Of a stretch of 64,000 nucleotides of DNA, positions 46,543 to 53,679 are shown one piece after another; position 1 is the stretch's first letter, and every line of letters starts with the position of its first letter. A program made the position numbers and the translations under genes. This DNA is from an uncultured Collinsella sp. (lineage in GTDB: Bacteria; Actinomycetota; Coriobacteriia; Coriobacteriales; Coriobacteriaceae): positions 186,001-250,000 of the forward strand of contig CAUBPS010000001.1 in the NCBI GenBank assembly GCA_958437935.1, given 5' to 3'. The notes beneath the pieces are model-generated. The model saw only the letters and a program-made list of their open reading frames with translations, was not told where the DNA came from and did no database searches.

Positions 46543-46589
46543 TGCCTGATATAACCTGCCAAAATAAACCTGTCCCTTTTTGGTAGGTT
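46543..46589 (+). repeat. REP-like element, copy D
   Basis: CCTGATATAACCTGCCAAAA, TAAACCTGTCCC, TTTTTGGTAGGTT. It ends 19 bp before the start codon of the dehydrogenase gene, next to its ribosome site. Confidence 0.88.
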
Positions 46590-46607
46590 GAGCGGAGAGG
46601 ACTGCTT

Positions 46608-47543
46608 GTGAACATCCTGGTTTTGTTGCCCGTCAACAATCGCCATCGCGCAATTCTTGAGTCGAGCGCTCCGGGCGAGGACTTTATCTACACGAGCGCC
46701 GACGCCGCCACGCGCGAACAAGTCGCCAACGCCGACGTGATTTTGGGCAACATAGACCCTGCCCTGCTTACCGCATGCGAGCACCTCCAGCTGCTGCAAC
46801 TGCAGACCGCGGGCTATGACGATTACTTGGCCGCCGGCACCGTGCCAGCCGACGCCAAACTGTCTTGCTCGGTGGGCGCCTACGGCCAGGCCGTGAGCGA
46901 GCACATGTTTGCCATGGTCCTTTCCTTGATGAAGCGCCTGCCCGGCTATCACGACTTGCAGCGCGAACATCGCTGGGAGGATTTGGGGCCAGTTACCTCG
47001 CTCAAAAACGCCAACGTGCTGGTGCTGGGCGCGGGCGATATCGGCGGTCACTTTGCCACGCTCTGCCGCGGCATGGGCGCGCACGTCCGCGGCATCAAGC
47101 GCCATCCGCTCGTCTACCCCATCGTGTTTGAGGACATGGACGGCATGGACGCCCTGCCCGAGCGCCTGGCCGAGGCTGACATCGTCGCATCCTTTATGCC
47201 CAGCACACCCGAGACCCACGGCCTGGCGAACGCCGAGTTCTTCGCCGCGATGAAACCGGGCGCGTTCTTTGCCAACGGCGGCCGCGGCGATCTTGTGGTT
47301 GCCGACGACCTGGTTGCCGCCCTGGAGTCGGGACATCTCGCCGGCGCCGCGGTCGACGTCACCGACCCAGAGCCGCTGCCCGCCACAAGCCCGCTGTGGG
47401 ATGCACCCAACATGCTCATCACGCCGCACGTCTCGGGCTGGTTCCACTTGGAGGCTACGCTCAACAATGTGGTCGACATCGCCGCGGAGAATCTGCGTCA
47501 TCTGCAAGCCGGCGAGACCCTGCGCTGCTGGATCGAGCATTAG
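46608..47543 (+). CDS. D-isomer-specific 2-hydroxyacid dehydrogenase family protein
   Basis: 311 residues from GTG 46608, with GGAGAGG eight bases before. The NAD-binding Rossmann core reads NVLVLGAGDIGGHFATLCRGMG; the family signatures are MPSTPETHGLANAEFFAAMKPGAFFANGGRGDLV (Arg-type catalytic segment) and HVSGWFHLEATLNN (catalytic His). It reduces a 2-keto acid to a D-2-hydroxy acid or the reverse. The specific acid cannot be told. The coenzyme motif GAGDIG is a variant of GxGxxG. Its 5' region is formed by a REP-like element. Confidence 0.9.
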   Translation: MNILVLLPVNNRHRAILESSAPGEDFIYTSADAATREQVANADVILGNIDPALLTACEHLQLLQLQTAGYDDYLAAGTVPADAKLSCSVGAYGQAVSEHMFAMVLSLMKRLPGYHDLQREHRWEDLGPVTSLKNANVLVLGAGDIGGHFATLCRGMGAHVRGIKRHPLVYPIVFEDMDGMDALPERLAEADIVASFMPSTPETHGLANAEFFAAMKPGAFFANGGRGDLVVADDLVAALESGHLAGAAVDVTDPEPLPATSPLWDAPNMLITPHVSGWFHLEATLNNVVDIAAENLRHLQAGETLRCWIEH

Positions 47544-47613
47544 GGTTCCGCCGTTCTAACGAACGGCGGACCGGTCGACGCTGCGCGCCGCCCAGAGCGA
47601 CAATTTGTCATTC

Positions 47614-47655
47614 AAAAGGCGAGGCATGACCAGAAGGTCGATGCCTCGCCTTTTT
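47614..47655 (+). terminator. Rho-independent terminator of the dehydrogenase gene
   Basis: AAAAGGCGAGGCAT pairs with ATGCCTCGCCTTTT plus inner GACC/GGTC, then TTTTT. Confidence 0.9.
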
Positions 47656-47751
47656 CATGCCAACTTGTTCGCTCTGGACGTCGCTCGCTGACGTTTGTTC
47701 AACCCGCGGTGTGTTAACAATTCTGTCCAGCTGTTGGCATTGCGGCATTTG

Positions 47752-47793
47752 TCCAGATAAAACCTGCCAAAATTGTCATCTCATTTTGGTCGA
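47752..47793 (+). repeat. REP-like element, copy E (divergent)
   Basis: CCAGATAAAACCTGCCAAAA is intact; the CCTGTCCC core is replaced by TTGTCATCTC, then ATTTTGGTCGATTTT. It ends 3 bp before the stop codon of the M18 gene. Confidence 0.75.
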
Positions 47794-47795
47794 TT

Positions 47796-49181
47796 TTAGA
47801 GCTCCACGCTTTCGGCGCCGTTGATGGTTAGGTTGCGCTCGTAGAACGCGGTGAGAGCGCGGATGGCGTACATCACGTCGCGCACGCCGCCGGTCTCGTA
47901 GCTTGAGTGCATGGCCAGCTGCGGCAGGCCCACGTCTACGGCATGCATGCTCGCCTGCATATTGGACAGATTGCCCAGGGTGGAGCCACCCGCCATATCG
48001 CTCTTGTTGGCGAAGGCCTGCGTGGGCACGTCGGCGTCATCGCAAATAGCCTGGAACACCGCCCGGCTAAAGGCATCGGTGCAGTAGTGCTGGTTGGCGG
48101 CTTCCTTGATGACGATGCCGCCGTTGAGCACGACCTGGTTGCGGGCATCGCACTTCTCGGCGTGGTTGGGGTGCACGGCATGTGCATTGTCGCAGCTCAC
48201 GAGCATCGAGGCGGCAAGGGCGCGATGGTACGACTCATCATCAAAGCCCAGCGATCCGTTGATGCGGCGCAGCGCATCGACCAAGAACGTCGACATGGCG
48301 CCCTGCTTGGTCTCGGAGCCAACCTCCTCGTTATCGAAGCAGCAGAAGACCGAGACATCGTGCGCGTTCTCGGCGCCCAAAAATGCCTGTAGCGAGGTAT
48401 AGGCGCAGGCCAGGTCGTCAAGCTTGGGCGTCGAGATAAACTCGTCGGCCCAGCCCCAAATGCGCGCATCCTGACGATTGACCAGGAACAGATCGCGGCC
48501 CAGAATCTGCTCGGGCTCGACATCCAGTTCTTCGGCGATCAGGGCATCGAAGTCACCTTGCTTGAGTTCACCGGCGCTGATGAGCGGGCACAGGTCGACG
48601 GCCCGGTTGGGAGCAAAGCCCTCGTTGACGCCGCGGTTCATATGGATGGCAAGGCTCGGAATGATAGCGACTTCGCGCTCGGTGGCAAGCAAGCGACTCT
48701 CGATACGGTCGCCCTCGCGTACCAGTACGCGGCCCGCGAGTGCCAGCGGACGGTCGAACCAGGTGTAGTCGATCATGCCGCCGTAGGCCTCGGTGTTCAG
48801 GCGCAGCGTCTCGCCTGCGCCATCGAGCTCGGGCACGGCCTTGACCTTAAACGTCGGCGAATCGCTGTGCGACGCCGTGAGCTGAAAATGATAGTCACCG
48901 GCAACGCCGTCCTCGCCCCACGTCGCGGCCAGGTCCTCGCCCACCTTAAAGGCGATAACGCTCGAGGTGTTGCGCTGCGTGTAATAACGCCCGCCCGGCT
49001 CGATGTCCCACGCCGCGTTCTCGGGCAGGTAGGTAAAGCCTGCCTCGTCGAGTTCGGCCATAATGGTCGCCGCCGTATGGAACATGCTGGGGCATGCCTC
49101 GATAAAGTCGATGAGGTCGTTGGCGGCCTCGATATCGTCGGCCGTCACATGCGCGCGCTCGGGCGTTTCCTGATCCGTCAT
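47796..49181 (-). CDS. M18 family aminopeptidase
   Basis: 461 residues from ATG 49181, with AAGGGGAG upstream; the longer open frame starts lack such a site. Tetrahedral zinc aminopeptidase (PepC/ApeB type). Metal and catalytic motifs: TASHSDSPTFKVK (His-x-Asp), CFDNEEVGSETKQGA (catalytic Glu pair), SCDNAHAVHPNHAEKCD (Asp and His), and MHSSYETGGVRD near the C-terminus. It removes N-terminal residues, often acidic, from peptides in the cytoplasm. It is the second peptidase of the region after map. Confidence 0.93.
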   Translation of the reverse strand: MTDQETPERAHVTADDIEAANDLIDFIEACPSMFHTAATIMAELDEAGFTYLPENAAWDIEPGGRYYTQRNTSSVIAFKVGEDLAATWGEDGVAGDYHFQLTASHSDSPTFKVKAVPELDGAGETLRLNTEAYGGMIDYTWFDRPLALAGRVLVREGDRIESRLLATEREVAIIPSLAIHMNRGVNEGFAPNRAVDLCPLISAGELKQGDFDALIAEELDVEPEQILGRDLFLVNRQDARIWGWADEFISTPKLDDLACAYTSLQAFLGAENAHDVSVFCCFDNEEVGSETKQGAMSTFLVDALRRINGSLGFDDESYHRALAASMLVSCDNAHAVHPNHAEKCDARNQVVLNGGIVIKEAANQHYCTDAFSRAVFQAICDDADVPTQAFANKSDMAGGSTLGNLSNMQASMHAVDVGLPQLAMHSSYETGGVRDVMYAIRALTAFYERNLTINGAESVEL

Positions 49182-49342
49182 GCTCTCCCCTTTCGCTGGG
49201 TTGATGGTCCCCTCCAGCATACCCCGCCACGCCAGCGCCGCACTCTTCATTCCGTGCTTAATTCCGCACCACTCACCAAGTTGAGCCATCATGCCCGCGC
49301 TCCTTTTGCGACAATTGCGCTAACAGGACGAGAGGAGCCGTC

Positions 49343-50428
49343 ATGAAGCCACGTAACATTGCCATCGCCTGCGGTGTCGCGGGAGTCACCGTCGGCCTTG
49401 CCGCTGCCACCGGTATCGCTTATCGCAAGCAAATCAAGTCCGTCGCGTCGCTCAAACGCTTGACCTGCTACGCGGATGGCTATGACCTGTACGCAATCGA
49501 CATCGCTTACGACTACGACCTCGACCGCGTCATCGCCGCTGGCGTGCGCGACGACCAGGCCTACATCGATGCCGTGGCGGCGCAGGTGCTGCCCGGCGTG
49601 CCGGCGCATGTCCAGGCGCCCCAGTTTGCCTGCAGCGCCTTTGCTGCCGTGGATGCCGAAGGCCGCGTGCGCACCGGTCGCAATTACGACTTTAAGGACG
49701 ACACCTCGGCGCTGCTGGTGCGCAATCACCCACGCGGCGGCTATGCTTCCATCGGGTTTGCCGCCCTTAACAACCTGGGCGATAACACTCCGCTTGACTC
49801 CGTCGCCAGACGTGCCGCCGCACTCATGGGCCCGTTTGCCCAGCTCGACGGTGTTAACGAATGCGGCGTGTCCATTGCCGTACTCACCCTGGATTCCAAG
49901 CCCTGTGACCAGGACACGCAACGCCCCGTCATCAACACTTCGCTCGCCATCCGCCTTGTGCTCGACCGCGCGGCTACCACGCAGGAGGCCGTAGACCTGC
50001 TTTCCGCCTACGACATGCACGCCATGGCCGGACGCGATTATCACTTCTTTATCAACGACGCCGCCGGTGACGCGCGCGTAGTAGAGTGGGATCCGCACGA
50101 TCCGGACCGCGCTTTCAAAGCGACTCCCGTACGCCAGGTTACGAACTTCTACGCCTGCTATGGTGACGAAGTGCTGCCCAACCAAAAGAATGGCGAGCTG
50201 GGCCATGGTAAAGAGCGCGCCGTCGCCATCGCCGATGTCCTCGACGCCCATGCCGGCGCCCAAGACGAGGCAGTCGCTTGGAAAGCCCTACGCGCTGCGG
50301 CGCAAGAGCCCAATCCGGAAGACATCACCAGCAACACGCAGTGGTCGGTCGTCTTTGACAACACCGAACCCGCCGCCGCCATCACGCTGCGCCGCCACTG
50401 GGGCGACATCGACGCCTTTGCGCTGTAA
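49343..50428 (+). CDS. C45-type / linear amide C-N hydrolase (Ntn fold), membrane-tethered
   Basis: 361 residues. The N-terminus has one hydrophobic segment (AIACGVAGVTVGLAAATGIA), a signal or anchor. The Ntn core starts at FACSAFAAVDAEGRVRTGRNYDF near residue 95, where the Cys would become the N-terminal nucleophile after self-cleavage, as in acyl-CoA:6-APA acyltransferase and choloylglycine hydrolases. GVNECGVSIAVLTLD, NTSLAIRLVLDRA and NTQWSVVFD fit the same family. It could act on bile-salt amides or N-acyl amino acids outside the membrane; that is inference. GAGAGGAG precedes ATG 49343. Confidence 0.85.
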   Translation: MKPRNIAIACGVAGVTVGLAAATGIAYRKQIKSVASLKRLTCYADGYDLYAIDIAYDYDLDRVIAAGVRDDQAYIDAVAAQVLPGVPAHVQAPQFACSAFAAVDAEGRVRTGRNYDFKDDTSALLVRNHPRGGYASIGFAALNNLGDNTPLDSVARRAAALMGPFAQLDGVNECGVSIAVLTLDSKPCDQDTQRPVINTSLAIRLVLDRAATTQEAVDLLSAYDMHAMAGRDYHFFINDAAGDARVVEWDPHDPDRAFKATPVRQVTNFYACYGDEVLPNQKNGELGHGKERAVAIADVLDAHAGAQDEAVAWKALRAAAQEPNPEDITSNTQWSVVFDNTEPAAAITLRRHWGDIDAFAL

Positions 50429-50568
50429 GGAGCCAAGCACGTCGTCCTTACGCTCGCCTGACGTTACTTACATTTCTATACATCTGAGCTAACACGTTTT
50501 ACCTCCGCATCAACAGTGTGCGGGGGTAAACTTATGCGCATGTTATAACTTGCCCGGAAGGATTCATC

Positions 50569-51648
50569 ATGCTTAGGATTGGTCTTCTTACTAGTGGCGG
50601 CGACTGCCAAGCGCTCAACGCCACCATGCGCGGCATCGTCAAAACGCTCATGACCAATAGCGAAGAACCTATCGAGATCTACGGTTTTGAGGACGGCTAC
50701 CAAGGCCTTATCTACAGCAGGTTCCGCGTCATGACGCCCGCCGATTTTAGCGGCATCCTCACCCGCGGCGGCACTATCCTGGGCACGAGCCGCACACCGT
50801 TCAAGCGTCTGGACACTCCCGAGGCCGACGGCGTCGAGAAGGTGCCCGCGATGGTCCACACCTATCACAAGCTGCAACTCGACTGCCTGTTTATGCTGGG
50901 CGGCAACGGCTCCACCAAGACCGCCAACCGCCTGCGCGAAGAGGGCCTCAACGTTATCGCCCTGCCCAAGACCATCGATAACGACACCTGGGGCACCGAG
51001 ATGACGTTTGGCTTTACGAGCGCCATCGACGTCGCCACCAAGTGCATCGATGACATCCACACCACCGCCTCGAGCCACGGCCGCGTGTTCGTCATCGAGA
51101 TCATGGGCCACAAGGTTGGCTGGATCCCGCTGTATGCCGGCGTTGCGGGCGGCGCGGACGTCATCCTGATCCCCGAGATCCCCTACGACATGGACCAGGT
51201 CATCAAGACCATCGAGCATCGCATGGAGACCGGCAGCCGCTTTACCATCGTGGCCGTCGCCGAGGGCGCCATCTCTAAGGAGGACGCGGCGCTGTCCAAG
51301 AAGGAGTACAAGAAGAAACTCGCCGAGCGCACGAGCCCGTCGATTGTCTACGACATCGCCAAGGAGATCGAGGCCAAGACTGGTCGCGAAACCCGCGTCG
51401 CCATCCCCGGCCACACGCAGCGCGGCGGTCAGCCCGACGCCCAGGACCGCATCTTTGCGACCCAGTGCGGCGTCGAGGCAGCGCTCGGCTGCCTGCGCGG
51501 CGAGTTCGGCTACATGATTGCCTTGCGTGACGGCAAGATGTGCCACATGCCACTCGAGGATGTCGCCGGCAAGCTCAAGTATGTCGACCCCCAGAGCGAC
51601 CTGGTGCGCGAGGCCAAGGCGTTGGGCATCAGCTTCGGCGACGAATAG
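50569..51648 (+). CDS. pfkA: 6-phosphofructokinase, atypical clade
   Basis: 359 residues. Core motifs: LLTSGGDCQALNATMRG (phosphate loop), LGGNGSTKTANRL (nucleotide site), LPKTIDNDTWGT (catalytic TIDND), EIMGHKVGWI, and HTQRGGQPDAQDR (allosteric/F6P site). In E. coli numbering the Gly104 that marks ATP use is kept (GGNGS), while Asp103 is replaced by Asn and residue 124 is Lys as in PPi-type enzymes. This mix occurs in long-chain actinobacterial/trypanosomal-type PFKs that still use ATP. It phosphorylates fructose-6-phosphate in glycolysis. Single gene. Confidence 0.93.
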   Translation: MLRIGLLTSGGDCQALNATMRGIVKTLMTNSEEPIEIYGFEDGYQGLIYSRFRVMTPADFSGILTRGGTILGTSRTPFKRLDTPEADGVEKVPAMVHTYHKLQLDCLFMLGGNGSTKTANRLREEGLNVIALPKTIDNDTWGTEMTFGFTSAIDVATKCIDDIHTTASSHGRVFVIEIMGHKVGWIPLYAGVAGGADVILIPEIPYDMDQVIKTIEHRMETGSRFTIVAVAEGAISKEDAALSKKEYKKKLAERTSPSIVYDIAKEIEAKTGRETRVAIPGHTQRGGQPDAQDRIFATQCGVEAALGCLRGEFGYMIALRDGKMCHMPLEDVAGKLKYVDPQSDLVREAKALGISFGDE

Positions 51649-51671
51649 CCTCGGCCGAAATCCATCCCATC

Positions 51672-51768
51672 GGGCCCTCCGACCCCGCCCGACGTATTTC
51701 GATTTGGCTCCTCCCTTGACTCCGTCAAAGGTCGCCAATCGAAATCGTCGGGCGGGGTCGGAGGGCCC
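51672..51768. repeat. Long inverted repeat (~35-bp arms, 25-nt loop) after pfkA
   Basis: The left arm 51672-51708 and right arm 51734-51768 pair over 23 bp perfectly from the outer ends (GGGCCCTCCGACCCCGCCCG...), then with a small indel over TTTCGATT and GGC. The 25-nt loop contains TTGAC-tcc-GTCAA. Confidence 0.92.
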
Positions 51769-51950
51769 TTCGTTTACATACTCGCCGAGGCAATTCGTCT
51801 TCTTGCTGCGGGTGCCTAGGGTGGGGTGTGGCGTGCATTTTTGGGAGTATTCAGCAGCCGAGGATGCCTGCATACTGGATTTTGGGCGAAAGGCAGGCAC
51901 TATGGGCCGCATCCTGTAAAAAACGATCGGTCCTCGAGGCACTGGGGGGT
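51769..51950. other. Gene-free stretch before the IS element
   Basis: No gene is supported here. GGCGTGCATTTTTGGGAG (51830-) and the following TATTCAGCA are repeated inverted on the far side of the IS (53526-53552). Nothing else was recognised. Confidence 0.5.
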
Positions 51951-53451
51951 CGCGCGCGCAGACGTGGTGTAAGAGCGTCCTGAGGTCCGTCGCTGCAAAT
52001 CCCGATGTTACTCCTTCTTGAGGCCGTGCTTCTCGACTATCTCGTCCACGATCTCCCTGGCGCGCCGCCCGAGCGCGCGGCGCCTCCCCTCCGTCGGGGC
52101 CGGCCTGTCCGCGGGCTCGGCGAAGCCCCCGGCGGCCGAGGCCTCGGAGAACACGCGCTGCTGGGACCACTGCCCCTCGGTCTCCATGAGGCTCGCGCAC
52201 GTCAGGCGCAGCATCGACTCCCTCGAGGGGAAGGACTGCACGACCCTGTAGCGGCGCTTGATCTCGCGGTTGGCGCGCTCCTGGACGTTGTTGGTGCGGA
52301 TCTTGGCCCAGTGCGCCCTGGGGAAGGCCGTGAACGCCAGCGCGGAGTCCTCGGCCTGCTCGAAGACCTCGCCGGCCCTGGCGGACACCGACGCCACCCA
52401 GGGCGCCGCCTCGGCCCACACGCAGCGCGCGAGGTCGGGGTCGTCCTGGTAGACCGCGGCGTGCACGAGCTCCCTGACGGCCGCCTTGGAGCCCTCGGGC
52501 CTGCCCGAGCAGGCGCTCTGCAGGTTGCGCTGCAGGTGCGTCACGCAGCGCTGCCAGGCGCAGCCCTGGAACAGGCGCGAGACGGCGGCCACGAGCCCGG
52601 CGTGGCTGTCGGAGACCACGAGGCGGACGCCGGACAGCCCGCGCTCGCGCAGCCCGCCGAGGAATGCCGCCCAGGAGTCCTCGCTCTCGGTGTCGACCAC
52701 GTCGCAGCCCAGGAAGTGCTTGCGCCCGTCGGCGCCCAGCCCGATCGCGGTCACGACGCCCTGCGAGACGACCGACGAGCCGACCCTGCAGCTCATGTAG
52801 GTGGCGTCGAGCCACAGGTAGCAGCACGGCGTGCCCGACAGGTCGCGGCGGCGGAACTCCGCCACCTCGGCGTCGAGGTCGGAGCAGAGTCTCGAGACCT
52901 CCGAGCTCGACAGCGAGGATATGCCCAGCCTGGACGCCACGCGCTCGACCTTGCGGGTGGACACGCCGCACACGTACATCTCCTGCACGATGGCGGCCAC
53001 CGAGGTGTCGACGCGCGACCATCGCGCGAGCATGCCCTCGGGGTAGTAGGTGCCGTGCCTGAGCTTGGGTATCTCGAGCTCCACGTCGCCCACGGCGGTC
53101 TTGAGCGACCTGGGGCGGTAGCCGTTGCGGCTGTTCCCCCTGCCGTCGCTGCGCTCGTTGCGGCTCGCGCCGCACATCTGCTGGGCCTCGGAGTCCATCA
53201 GCGCGTTCATCACGCCGCCCAGCACCCTGCACGCGAACTCGCGCGCGTCGCCGCACTCCTGCCAGAGCCTCGCCGCCTCGAGGGCCTCGTCGCGGCCGAG
53301 GCGCAGTACACTCTCTTCTTGGGGCATCGCCTTTCCTTCCATTCGTCACCTTCAATTACTCCAACGACGAATTCTAGGCGGTGTCCCCTTCCTTTCAAGA
53401 AAGGGAAGAGGCGGGGCATGCCCCGCCTCTTACACCACATCTCTGCGCGCT
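51951..53451 (-). mobile_element. IS256-family insertion sequence
   Basis: Terminal inverted repeats: GCGCGCAGAC-GTGGTGTAAGAG on the left (51953-51975) and its near reverse complement CTCTTACACCACATCTCTGC (53427-) on the right; 12 bp GTGGTGTAAGAG are identical. One transposase gene lies inside. Exact outer ends and target duplications could not be fixed. Confidence 0.82.
52008..53327 (-). CDS. IS256-family transposase
   Basis: 439 residues from ATG 53327 (GGAAGGAAAGG upstream; ATG 53342 also in frame). DDE transposase of the Mutator-like type: first Asp in YLWLDATYMSCRV, second Asp in VVSDSHAGLVAAVSR, Glu in TNNVQERANREIKRRYR; CAWQRCVTHLQRNL is the family CxxxC...H segment. The frame is intact, so the element may be active. 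GC is higher and codon use more Arg-rich than the neighbours, as expected of a mobile gene. It has not interrupted a visible gene. Confidence 0.95.
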   Translation of the reverse strand: MPQEESVLRLGRDEALEAARLWQECGDAREFACRVLGGVMNALMDSEAQQMCGASRNERSDGRGNSRNGYRPRSLKTAVGDVELEIPKLRHGTYYPEGMLARWSRVDTSVAAIVQEMYVCGVSTRKVERVASRLGISSLSSSEVSRLCSDLDAEVAEFRRRDLSGTPCCYLWLDATYMSCRVGSSVVSQGVVTAIGLGADGRKHFLGCDVVDTESEDSWAAFLGGLRERGLSGVRLVVSDSHAGLVAAVSRLFQGCAWQRCVTHLQRNLQSACSGRPEGSKAAVRELVHAAVYQDDPDLARCVWAEAAPWVASVSARAGEVFEQAEDSALAFTAFPRAHWAKIRTNNVQERANREIKRRYRVVQSFPSRESMLRLTCASLMETEGQWSQQRVFSEASAAGGFAEPADRPAPTEGRRRALGRRAREIVDEIVEKHGLKKE

Positions 53452-53679
53452 ACCCACTGGGGGCTCAGAATCAAGGCTTTCGGCGTGGTTTTGCACTCCC
53501 ATTCCCGCGCCCGCGGGCTCCGAGATGCTGAATACTCCGGAATTTGCACGCCGCCCCCGGGGGTACCCGTGGGCAAAAAGCAACCGCCCCGTCAAAGTAT
53601 GCATTTGGCGGAGCGGTTTATGCAAAAACGCTGCTACGGGCGTGTCGGCAGTTCGCTAGAACTTGGATCCCAGGACAGG
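53380..53679. other. Gap right of the IS with short palindromes
   Basis: A near-palindrome CCTTTCAAGAAAGGG (about 53390) and a 22-bp perfect palindrome centred on GCATGC (53409-53431) lie at the IS end. Beyond it, 53526-53552 is an inverted copy of 51830-51856. No gene is visible. Confidence 0.5.

Noticed and set aside
50476..53355. Minus-strand open frame spanning pfkA and the transposase
   Set aside because: It crosses two well-supported genes in another frame and encodes Arg-rich low-complexity protein; high GC removes stops.
51951..53451. Larger transposon or prophage island around the IS
   Set aside because: Only one transposase gene is present and genes on both sides are ordinary chromosomal ones.
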